Shown piece after piece: positions 33,848-40,541 of a DNA stretch of 64,000 nucleotides (the first letter of the stretch is position 1; the number at the start of each line of letters is the position of its first letter). Below the pieces are notes generated by a model. That model was not told the DNA's origin and ran no database searches. It saw only the letters and a list, made by a program, of their open reading frames with translations. The DNA comes from Bradyrhizobium amphicarpaeae (GTDB lineage Bacteria; Pseudomonadota; Alphaproteobacteria; Rhizobiales; Xanthobacteraceae). The DNA lies in assembly GCF_002266435.3 (NCBI RefSeq), contig NZ_CP029426.2, positions 5,796,001-5,860,000 of the forward strand, given 5' to 3'. The position numbers were made by a program, and so were the translations under genes.

Positions 33848-36247
33848 ATGAAGGCAGTTGCACTTGCTTGTGTTCTTGGTCTCGTCGCGACCGGTCCCGC
33901 CGCGACCCAACCTGCCCCTTCACCCACACCGACCATCACCATCACGCCAAAGCCCCGCCCATCGACGCTGCGCCTTTTGAAAGTGACGGCGGCCATCAAG
34001 AACGACGCCCTGCGCCGCATCGACCGCGGCACCGTCGCTCGAAACCCCGGCGCTCCCTCGATGGCCGCGACAAAGCTGGTCGACACCCGGCTGGGAAGCG
34101 CGGTCGCGGGATTTCAGCAACAGTTCGAGCAAATGCGCTTGCGACAAGCCGCCGCAAACAAGCAGAATCCGCAATTCATCGGCGTCATCGATTCCATGAA
34201 GGTCGGCGAAACCGAGATCAGTCTCGAGCGCCGCAAGGTTCGCACCGGGCGCGGTGTCCAGAACCTGTTGCTGACCCGGTTCAACGGTCAGTATGTCTAT
34301 GACGGCGACTTGATCGTGCCGTGGACCGCGATCGAAACGGGCAACGCCACTACCTTCTCCGCAGGCGTGGCCGGCACGTTCGGAAAGGGGTCGCTGTGGG
34401 ATGACGCGATCATTCCCTTCGAGGTCGACTCCAACTTCTGCTGCAGGGACGCGCTTGCCGATGCGATCGCGTTCTACGAAGCGAATACCATCTTCCGTTT
34501 CGTCCCGCGCGACGGCCACGAGACTTATGTCCGCCTGGTCAACGCCGAGCCGTTCACCACCAGCCGGAGCGAACTCGGCAAGGCGCACGGCGAAAACATC
34601 ATTCGCATTCAGGGCACCAGGCTCGACGGGTCGCCAGCGGATTCTTCCTCTCTGAGCACAACCATTCAGCACGAAATCGGACACGAGCTCGGACTGATCC
34701 ACGAGCACCTGCGCTCCGATCGAGACAAGTTCATCGCCCGCAATCCGTCATGCGCGGTCAAAGACATATTCCAGGGCATCTATGAGGGCTGGATTGATGT
34801 CGGCCAGGTCGCCATTGTCGACGATTCGGCCGAACTCCTCACGGGCTACGATTTCGACTCACTCATGCACTACTCATTTGGGCTGGACACCAACGGCGAC
34901 GGCTTCGGCGACTGCTCGACCTGGGTGCGCATCGCCACTTGCCCTGGCCGCGATCCGACGTCGCCCCGCTGCAACAGCACTTTTTCGTCCTTTCAGCTCA
35001 CTCGCTCGGACATCGAAGGCCTGCACAAGCTCTATGGCCGCATACCCAACGACCCCGACATCCGGACCTTTGCGGGCGACAATGTGCGCTACCGCGGCCG
35101 CAAGGTCGATCACTGCCTGCAGGGGCTTCCGATCGGACAGAATGGCTGCTCGGCTGAATCGCGCGGCGCGGCCGCCGATGCATTCTGCAGGGCCAAGGGT
35201 TTCCAACATGGCGTCGGCATCACCAGCGAGAGCGCGTGGGGCGAACATTCCGGATATGATGTGGTGGTGGGCTGGAAGAACGTATGGGGGACTGACGTCA
35301 TCTCCTCGGTCACCTGCGAGGGTCGAAGCTCCGATCCCGAGAGAGTCAGCAGCGGCGATCTCGAAGCCCAGGTTTTTACCGGGGATGAGATCAAGGTCGG
35401 CGGCCGGCGGGTGGATCGCTGCGTTCATGGCGGCGGGATCGTCGGTGACCGCTGCAGCGAGGAGAACCAGGAACGAATTGCAAACAGGTTCTGCGAGCTC
35501 AAGGGCTTTGATCGCTCCTCGTCCGAAAGCACGGACTTCGCCGTGGAGATCAATGCGACCGGATTCCACCCGTCGACCAACGACTTCAGGAACGTCAGCA
35601 GCCTCGACATCTTCAACGAGGTGACCTGCGTGCGGCGCCCTCGCGCGACAGCCGCGACAAGCCTCACTTTCAGCGGTGCAAATGTCGTGCATCGCGGCAA
35701 GCGCATTGATCGGTGCTTGCAGGGCACCAGCTTTGGCGAGGATGGCTGCTCGGCAGCTGCGCAAAGGCGCGTGGCGACGGAGTTCTGCCGAGTCAAGGGT
35801 TTCCGCGACGCGAGCAACATCCAGCTGCAAGGCGACGTTGGCGAACACTCGATCTTCGACAAGGTGGTGGGATGGAAGAATGCCTGGGGGACCGACGTCA
35901 TTTCGGCCGTCACCTGCGAGAACGAGACGGAGGACGCTGAGGCCGTTCGAACCAACACGCTGGAAGAACGGAAATTCAGCGGAACAAGGGTTAAGCTCTC
36001 CGATCGTCATATCGATCGTTGCGTCCACGGGGACGGAATCTCGGGAGATCGCTGCAGCGTCGTCAATCAGCGGCGGATTGCGAACAAGTTCTGCGAGCTG
36101 AAGGAATTCGACCACGCTACGGTATTTGAGACGGACGGCAGCGTCGACTTGAACACGACGGGATTCCGGCCGAAAACCGACGACTTCCAGAACGTGAGCA
36201 GCCTCGACATCTTCACTCAGATCACATGCGTCCGGGCGCCGTCATAG
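33848..36247 (+). CDS. Secreted astacin-like metalloprotease with four C-terminal Cys-rich domains
   Basis: A 799-residue exported protein. The ATG at 33848 follows GAGGAAA and starts a signal peptide (MKAVALACVLGLVATGPAA). A Pro/Thr linker and pro-region precede an M12-type protease domain (about 160-400). It has zinc motif HEIGHELGLIHEH with His275, Glu276, His279 and His285, and the Met-turn LMHYSF at Met340, as in astacins. The C-terminal half is four related domains of about 85-90 residues: A 408-492, B 510-596, A' 608-692, B' 710-797. Each keeps four Cys (RCLQG/RCVHG, CS, FC, TC). The A-B pair repeats with a 200-residue period. The domain resembles the D-x-CL...C...FC pattern of small Cys-rich domains also known from plants, possibly glycan- or matrix-binding; this is inference. 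Confidence 0.88.
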   Translation: MKAVALACVLGLVATGPAATQPAPSPTPTITITPKPRPSTLRLLKVTAAIKNDALRRIDRGTVARNPGAPSMAATKLVDTRLGSAVAGFQQQFEQMRLRQAAANKQNPQFIGVIDSMKVGETEISLERRKVRTGRGVQNLLLTRFNGQYVYDGDLIVPWTAIETGNATTFSAGVAGTFGKGSLWDDAIIPFEVDSNFCCRDALADAIAFYEANTIFRFVPRDGHETYVRLVNAEPFTTSRSELGKAHGENIIRIQGTRLDGSPADSSSLSTTIQHEIGHELGLIHEHLRSDRDKFIARNPSCAVKDIFQGIYEGWIDVGQVAIVDDSAELLTGYDFDSLMHYSFGLDTNGDGFGDCSTWVRIATCPGRDPTSPRCNSTFSSFQLTRSDIEGLHKLYGRIPNDPDIRTFAGDNVRYRGRKVDHCLQGLPIGQNGCSAESRGAAADAFCRAKGFQHGVGITSESAWGEHSGYDVVVGWKNVWGTDVISSVTCEGRSSDPERVSSGDLEAQVFTGDEIKVGGRRVDRCVHGGGIVGDRCSEENQERIANRFCELKGFDRSSSESTDFAVEINATGFHPSTNDFRNVSSLDIFNEVTCVRRPRATAATSLTFSGANVVHRGKRIDRCLQGTSFGEDGCSAAAQRRVATEFCRVKGFRDASNIQLQGDVGEHSIFDKVVGWKNAWGTDVISAVTCENETEDAEAVRTNTLEERKFSGTRVKLSDRHIDRCVHGDGISGDRCSVVNQRRIANKFCELKEFDHATVFETDGSVDLNTTGFRPKTDDFQNVSSLDIFTQITCVRAPS
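35069..36244 (+). repeat. Tandem internal duplication of about 600 bases in the protease gene
   Basis: Unit 1 (35069-35668) and unit 2 (35669-36244) each encode an A-type then a B-type Cys-rich domain. Corresponding landmarks (first Phe of A and A', first Phe of B and B') are exactly 600 bases apart. A and A' share the WKNxWGTDVIS-VTCE ending, while B and B' share the NVSSLDIF-TCVR ending. The A/B split is therefore older than the tandem duplication. Confidence 0.85.
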
Positions 36248-36410
36248 CGACCCGCTCGCGCTTCCAAACCCGCCGGTGGATTGCTGCGGTGCAAGATAAT
36301 CGGCGGCCAGACCGGTTGGTGACCGCGCTGGTTCGCTCGGTCCTGTATCAATTTTCCTGCAGATTGGGTAACGTGGCTGTCGCTTCCACGAGGGCGAGGT
36401 GCGCCGGCAC

Positions 36411-37466
36411 ATGACCTACATTGCAAAGCCGAAATTCCATCATCCGGGCCTCAAAAAGAACGAGCTCGGCTACACGCATCGCGATTACGAGGGCAAGATC
36501 TCGACGCTGTGCGCGGGCTGCGGCCACGACTCGATCACGGCCTCGATCATCGAGGCCTGCTACGAGTTGTCGATCGAGCCGCATAGGGTGGCCAAGATCT
36601 CCGGCATCGGCTGCTCGTCGAAGACGCCCGACTATTTCCTCGGCAATTCGCACGGTTTCAACACCGTGCACGGCCGCATGCCCAGCGTGCTCACCGGCGC
36701 CAATCTCGCCAACCGCGATCTGATCTATCTCGGCGTCTCCGGCGACGGCGACAGCGCCTCGATCGGATTCGGCCAGTTCGCGCATTCGATCAGGCGCGGC
36801 GTCAACATGACCTATATCGTCGAGAACAACGGCGTCTACGGCCTGACCAAAGGCCAGTTCTCGGCGACCGCCGACCGCGGCTCGAAGTCCAAGAAGGGCG
36901 TCACCAACACCGACAACGCCATCGACCTCGTCGCCATCGCGCTCCAACTCGGCGCCACCTTCGTCGCGCGCTCGTTCTCGGGCGACAAGACCCAGCTTGT
37001 GCCGCTGATCGCGGCCGCGATCGGCCACAAGGGCGCCTCCTTCATCGACGTCATCAGCCCCTGCATCGCCTTCAACAACCACGCCGGCTCGACCAAGAGT
37101 TTTGATTATGTCCGCGAGCACAACGACGCGGTGAACCGGCTCGACGTGCTGGTCGGCCGCGATCCGATCGCGGTGGACTATGCCCCGGGCACGGTGCAGG
37201 TGGTCGAGCAGCATGACGGCAGCAAGATCGCGCTGCGCAAGATCGACGCCGATTACGATCCGCACGACCGGTTGGGCGCCCAGACGTTCCTGGCGCGGCA
37301 CGCCGCCAAGGGGCAGATCGTCACCGGGCTGCTCTACGTCGATCCCGATGCCGAAGACCTGCACGAGCATCTCAACACCGTCGAGACCCCGCTCAACACG
37401 CTGGAATCGGACACGCTGTGTCCAGGCTCGGCGGTGCTCGACAAGCTCAACGCCAGCCTGCGGTGA
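36411..37466 (+). CDS. korB: 2-oxoacid:acceptor oxidoreductase, TPP-binding beta subunit (KorB-like)
   Basis: A 351-residue beta chain. It shows the cluster and TPP blocks of the family: CAGCGHDSITASIIEAC near the N terminus, KISGIGCSSKTPDYF, the TPP motif GVSGDGDSASIGFGQF and the metal-binding ENNGVYGLTKGQFS. It completes the enzyme whose gamma-alpha chain ends at 33538. The frame opens at a GTG at 36399, but the ATG at 36411 gives the family start (MTYIAKPKFHHPG). It is separated from korA by the protease gene, and whether the three oxidoreductase genes share a transcript is open. Confidence 0.88.
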   Translation: MTYIAKPKFHHPGLKKNELGYTHRDYEGKISTLCAGCGHDSITASIIEACYELSIEPHRVAKISGIGCSSKTPDYFLGNSHGFNTVHGRMPSVLTGANLANRDLIYLGVSGDGDSASIGFGQFAHSIRRGVNMTYIVENNGVYGLTKGQFSATADRGSKSKKGVTNTDNAIDLVAIALQLGATFVARSFSGDKTQLVPLIAAAIGHKGASFIDVISPCIAFNNHAGSTKSFDYVREHNDAVNRLDVLVGRDPIAVDYAPGTVQVVEQHDGSKIALRKIDADYDPHDRLGAQTFLARHAAKGQIVTGLLYVDPDAEDLHEHLNTVETPLNTLESDTLCPGSAVLDKLNASLR

Positions 37467-37568
37467 CGGCCGGCGGTTGAACGCATCGCATCTCGAGCGC
37501 GACTAAGCTGCAACGGCCCTGCTCCGTTGCGGCGGGGCCCTCCGTCGCTCATCCCGTTCGAGGCGGTC

Positions 37569-38189
37569 ATGAAACTCGCTCTTGCCTGTGGTCTCGTGCT
37601 TTTCGCCCTGGCCGGCGTCGCCCATGCCGACGAGGCTGACACGGTCCGCGAGACCACCGCTGCCGAAGCCGATGCCTTCAATGCGCGCATCTATGCGGGC
37701 ACGCCCGGCAAGACCGCCTATGCCTGCTTCGTCCGCCATTACGATGCCGAGCACCTGGCGCGACACCCCAAGCAACGGGTCGCCGCGATGAAGCTGCTGG
37801 TCTCGGCGGAGACCTTTGAAGCTGACATGCAGCTCCACAACTCTTTCCGGCTCGGCTTCCGTTATCGCGACCGCAAAGGTGATTTCGACTCCAGCGGCTC
37901 GTGCCGCCACACGGTCTTCACCAGGGAGGGCACCGAGGTTCGCCTCGGCTGCGGCGTCGACTGCGAGGGCGGCGGCATCGGCATTGCGCTGTCGAGGGAC
38001 GACAAGTCGGTCATCGTACGGCTCCAAAGCATCAGGGTCTGGCTGCACAACAAGCCTGATGACGAGGCCGAAAGATCGCTGGTCGCGGGCAGCGACGACG
38101 GGATCTTCCGGCTCGACCGGACCGACAACAGCGAATGCGCTGCACTCGTGACCGATCGCAAGGAACTCGCCGCACTGCGCCACAAATGA
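37569..38189 (+). CDS. Secreted hypothetical protein, 206 aa
   Basis: The protein starts with a standard signal peptide (MKLALACGLVLFALAGVAHA), with GAGGCGG before the ATG. The mature part is soluble. It has six Cys (in YACFVRHY, SGSCRHTVF, RLGCGVDCEGGG and NSECAALV), suggesting disulfides and a periplasmic or extracellular location. The middle is strand-rich with conserved-looking aromatic and arginine positions (FRLGFRYRDRKGDF). I do not recognise the family. It is followed after 30 bases by a DsrE-like gene on the same strand. Confidence 0.75.
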   Translation: MKLALACGLVLFALAGVAHADEADTVRETTAAEADAFNARIYAGTPGKTAYACFVRHYDAEHLARHPKQRVAAMKLLVSAETFEADMQLHNSFRLGFRYRDRKGDFDSSGSCRHTVFTREGTEVRLGCGVDCEGGGIGIALSRDDKSVIVRLQSIRVWLHNKPDDEAERSLVAGSDDGIFRLDRTDNSECAALVTDRKELAALRHK

Positions 38190-38219
38190 TATGCCTTCGG
38201 CAAGTTGGAGGAGATCATC

Positions 38220-38669
38220 ATGAACCGCCGCAACATCCTGTGGAGCACCGTCTCGGCGCTCGGCGCAGCGTTGGCCGCCTCGCGCGCCAAGGCGGCGGCC
38301 GAGCCGACCAAGTCGGACAAGCTCAAGGTCGTCTACCATCTCAGCGACGCCGACAAAGTCAATTTCGTGCTCGGCAACATCCAGAATCACATCGACGGCG
38401 TCGGCGGTCCTGATCACGTCACGATCGCGCTGGTGATCCACGGACCGGCGCTGAAGGCGTTCCACTTGGGACAGGCCAACCCCGACATCAGCAAGCGCGT
38501 CGGCGAATTCTCCAAGGACGGCGTCGAGCTCGCCGCTTGCGGCAACACGATGAAGGCGCAGAACGTCACGCTGAAGGAGTTGCTGCCGGGCTTCGTCAGC
38601 GCGGAAAAGGGCGGCGTGGTTCGTTTGGCTGAGCTGCAGTCGCAAGGGTATTTGTATCTGCGGCCTTAG
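38220..38669 (+). CDS. DsrE-family protein with Tat-like signal
   Basis: A 149-residue protein; the ATG at 38220 follows GGAGGAG. The N terminus MNRRNILWSTVSALGAALAASRAKA has a twin Arg and a hydrophobic core and looks like a Tat export signal. The mature domain has the DsrE/YchN fold pattern: LKVVYHLSDADKVNFVLGN, VTIALVIHGPAL, GVELAACGNTMKA and a C-terminal GVVRLAELQSQGYLYLRP. One Cys sits in ELAACGNT at the position used for sulfur relay in some DsrE proteins. A periplasmic sulfur or redox role is possible but not shown. A copy of repeat R2 follows. Confidence 0.85.
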   Translation: MNRRNILWSTVSALGAALAASRAKAAAEPTKSDKLKVVYHLSDADKVNFVLGNIQNHIDGVGGPDHVTIALVIHGPALKAFHLGQANPDISKRVGEFSKDGVELAACGNTMKAQNVTLKELLPGFVSAEKGGVVRLAELQSQGYLYLRP

Positions 38670-38700
38670 CGTCTGCACTTGAGGCACCACCGTCTCCTTC

Positions 38701-38786
38701 GTCATTGCGAGCGCAGCGAAGCGGTCCAGAATCCGTCCGTTGAAGGCGGTCCGGATTGCTTCGTCGCAAGGGCTGCTCGCAATGAC
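38701..38786. repeat. Intergenic palindromic repeat, family R2 copy 3
   Basis: An 86-base element with ends GTCATTGCGAG and CTCGCAATGAC, the same as the copies flanking tarD. The inner arms here read GAAGCGGTCCAGA and GGTCCGGATTGCTTC, slightly diverged. It follows the DsrE gene and precedes the ArsR cassette. Confidence 0.9.
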
Positions 38787-38835
38787 AGCGGCGAAGGTGC
38801 GCCAGCGGTGACATCCTCCCCTTCCATCCTGGCGC

Positions 38836-38864
38836 TTGACTTATCTATAACTCCAGGGTTATGA
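38836..38864 (+). promoter_or_regulatory. Sigma-70-like promoter of the ArsR cassette
   Basis: TTGACT (38836-38841) and TTATGA (38859-38864) are separated by 17 bases, close to the housekeeping consensus. The -10 lies inside the right half of the first palindromic operator, so a bound repressor would block polymerase. It is 34 bases before the ArsR ATG. Confidence 0.65.
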
Positions 38865-38890
38865 GTTAATCCATAACTTCCTAGTTATGG
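38847..38890 (+). promoter_or_regulatory. Paired operators of the ArsR-type regulator
   Basis: Two copies of the same inverted repeat: ATAAC-N6-GTTAT at 38847-38862, and the longer CCATAAC-N6-GTTATGG at 38871-38890. Their centres are 26 bases apart, close to 2.5 helical turns. The first overlaps the -10 box; the second sits between promoter and start codon. ArsR repressors bind such AT-rich 12-2-12-like palindromes, so autoregulation is likely. Confidence 0.7.
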
Positions 38891-38897
38891 ATCTTCC

Positions 38898-39221
38898 ATG
38901 TCCCCCGCCCCCGATCTTCTGTTCCGGACGCTGGCCGACCCCACAAGGCGGGCGATCTTCGAGCGGCTGTGCCGCGAGGGCGAGCAAACCGTCGGGGCAC
39001 TGACGGCGCGCTCCGGCGTTTCCCAGCCGGCGGTCTCGAAACATCTCGGCGCGTTGAAGCAGGCGGGCCTGGTGCGCGACCGCCATGAGGGACGGCAGAC
39101 CCATTACAGCGCGCAGCCCGGCGCACTCGATCCGCTGATCGACTGGACCAGCCAGATGACCTCCTTCTGGCAGAGGCGGCTCGACGCGCTCGACGATCTC
39201 CTGAAGAGGATGGACCAATGA
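38898..39221 (+). CDS. ArsR-family transcriptional regulator
   Basis: A 107-residue winged-helix regulator: LADPTRRAIFERLCREGEQTVGAL, recognition helix QPAVSKHLGALKQAGLV, wing DRHEGRQTHYSA. It lacks the CxC metal site of arsenic sensors; the single Cys in RLCREG is not in a metal motif. It belongs to the subgroup paired with SRPBCC (AHSA1) proteins. The stop overlaps the next ATG (ATGA). It should repress its own operon through the two palindromes just upstream. Confidence 0.93.
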   Translation: MSPAPDLLFRTLADPTRRAIFERLCREGEQTVGALTARSGVSQPAVSKHLGALKQAGLVRDRHEGRQTHYSAQPGALDPLIDWTSQMTSFWQRRLDALDDLLKRMDQ

Positions 39222-39649
39222 CCGAAGCTTCCGCGGAGACCCGCTCCGTCGTGATCGAGCGCGAATTTGCCGCCCCGGTCGAGCGGCTCTGGCGCGCGCT
39301 GACGCAGCCCCATCTGATCGAGGAATGGCTGATGAAGAACGACTTCAGGCCATCAGTCGGTCATCGTTTCAACCTTCGCGGTGAATGGGGCGGCGTGCTG
39401 GATTGCGAGGTGCTCACCATCGAGCCACAGAAGACGCTGGCGTACAGCTGGAATTTCTCGCATGCGGACGCCGCGTTCGACCTCAAGAGCGTCGTCACTT
39501 TCACGCTGACGCCGACCGGCGCGGGCACGCATCTGCGCGTCGAGCAGGCGGGCTTCAGCCCGACGCAGAAGCAGGCTTACGGCGGCGCGCATGCCGGCTG
39601 GAAGCAGTTTTTGGCCAGGCTGGACGATCTGCTGGCGCGAGCCGCGTGA
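39218..39649 (+). CDS. SRPBCC (AHSA1/START-like) domain protein
   Basis: A 143-residue hydrophobic-pocket protein. Typical blocks are VIEREFAAPVERLWRALTQPHLIEEWL at the start, a central strand set (VGHRFNLRGEWGGVLDCEVL, KTLAYSWNFSH) and the long C-terminal helix (AGWKQFLARLDDLLARA). These proteins bind lipids or small hydrophobic ligands. It is translationally coupled to the ArsR gene, a very common pairing, so it may bind or convert the molecule that is sensed. The ligand is unknown. Confidence 0.92.
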   Translation: MTEASAETRSVVIEREFAAPVERLWRALTQPHLIEEWLMKNDFRPSVGHRFNLRGEWGGVLDCEVLTIEPQKTLAYSWNFSHADAAFDLKSVVTFTLTPTGAGTHLRVEQAGFSPTQKQAYGGAHAGWKQFLARLDDLLARAA

Positions 39650-39683
39650 GCACGCCCGTTTCGATCATTGCAAAGGAGACCCG

Positions 39684-39899
39684 TTGAACATGTGGATTCG
39701 ACAAACCCATCGCTGGTTGTCCATGGCGTTTACCGTCGCGGTGATCGCCAACATCGTCGCCATGGTCATGCAGCTCGATGCCGCCTGGATCGGTTTCCTG
39801 GCACTCGTGCCGCTGATCCCGCTGCTCGCGACCGGGCTGTATCTGTTCGCGCTGCCTTATCTCGGCCGGCGCGGCGCGCGGGGCGAGGCAAGGTCATGA
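39684..39899 (+). CDS. Small two-helix membrane protein, 71 aa
   Basis: A 71-residue protein with two predicted TM helices (WLSMAFTVAVIANIVAMVM and WIGFLALVPLIPLLATGLYLF), ending in a basic tail. AAGGAG lies 5 bases before a TTG at 39684 but 11 before the ATG at 39690, so I chose the TTG (adding Met-Asn). It sits between the SRPBCC and DUF1801 genes, and its stop overlaps the next ATG. Small proteins of this type recur in ArsR-SRPBCC cassettes; the function is unknown. Confidence 0.8.
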   Translation: MNMWIRQTHRWLSMAFTVAVIANIVAMVMQLDAAWIGFLALVPLIPLLATGLYLFALPYLGRRGARGEARS

Positions 39900-40330
39900 A
39901 GAAGGCGGTGGCGAAGACGAGCGCCGCGAAGGTGACGGATGGACCCTTGCCTGCAACGCTGATCGACGGCCGGATCAAGGAGCTCGGCGACTGGCGCGGC
40001 GAGATGCTGGCGCGGGTCCGCGGCCTGATCAAGCAGGCCGACCCTGGTGTCGTCGAGGAATGGAAATGGCGCGGCGTTCCCGTGTGGGAGCACGACGGCA
40101 TCATCTGCACCGGCGAGACCTACAAGGAGGTGGTGAAGCTGACCTTCGCCAAGGGCGCCGCGCTGGACGACCCGGCCGGCCTGTTCAATTCCAGCCTCGA
40201 CGGCAATGTGCGGCGCGCGATTGATATTCGCGAAGGCGAGAAGATCAACGAGAAGGCGTTGAAGGCGCTGATCCGGGCGGCGGTGGAGTTGAATGCGAGC
40301 AAGGTGAAGAAGAAGGCGGCGAAACAATAG
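39896..40330 (+). CDS. DUF1801 domain protein
   Basis: A 144-residue protein of the YdhG/DUF1801 family. Family-typical parts are a Lys/Ala-rich tail at each end, the helix GRIKELGDWRGEMLARVRGLI, EEWKWRGVPVWEHDGIICTGE, then VVKLTFAKGAAL and LDGNVRRAIDIREGEKI. Its ATG overlaps the stop of the membrane protein gene. The family has an iron-chaperone-like fold, but its biochemical role is unsettled. It is the last gene of the four-gene ArsR cassette. Confidence 0.88.
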   Translation: MKKAVAKTSAAKVTDGPLPATLIDGRIKELGDWRGEMLARVRGLIKQADPGVVEEWKWRGVPVWEHDGIICTGETYKEVVKLTFAKGAALDDPAGLFNSSLDGNVRRAIDIREGEKINEKALKALIRAAVELNASKVKKKAAKQ

Positions 40331-40366
40331 TGGAACAGCGAACCGAGGCACATTCCCGGCGGAGGT

Positions 40367-40508
40367 CTGAGCAAGCGCCTCGTCCTTCGAGACGACCGCT
40401 TCGCGGTCTCCTCAGGATGAGGCTGATCAGCGTCTCAGTATGAAGCTGCAGCCACACACTCCGTCCTCATCCTGAGGGCCCGCCAGAGGCGGGCGTCTCG
40501 AAGGATGG
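40367..40508. repeat. Composite inverted repeat, family R3 copy 1
   Basis: About 142 bases made of two halves. The left starts CTGAGCAAGCGCCTCGTCC and continues CTTCGAGACGACCGCTTCG with CTCAGGATGAGG. The right reads CCTCATCCTGAGG then GCCAGAGGCGGGCGTCTCG and AAGGATGG. The halves pair with each other through CTCAGGATGAGG/CCTCATCCTGAG and CCTTCGAGACG/CGTCTCGAAGG. The same composite lies at 54294-54437 in the opposite orientation. It lies between the convergent DUF1801 and spoVR genes. Confidence 0.88.
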
Positions 40509-40541
40509 GCCGCGTGGGCGAGCTAGTCATGCGTCGGCACC

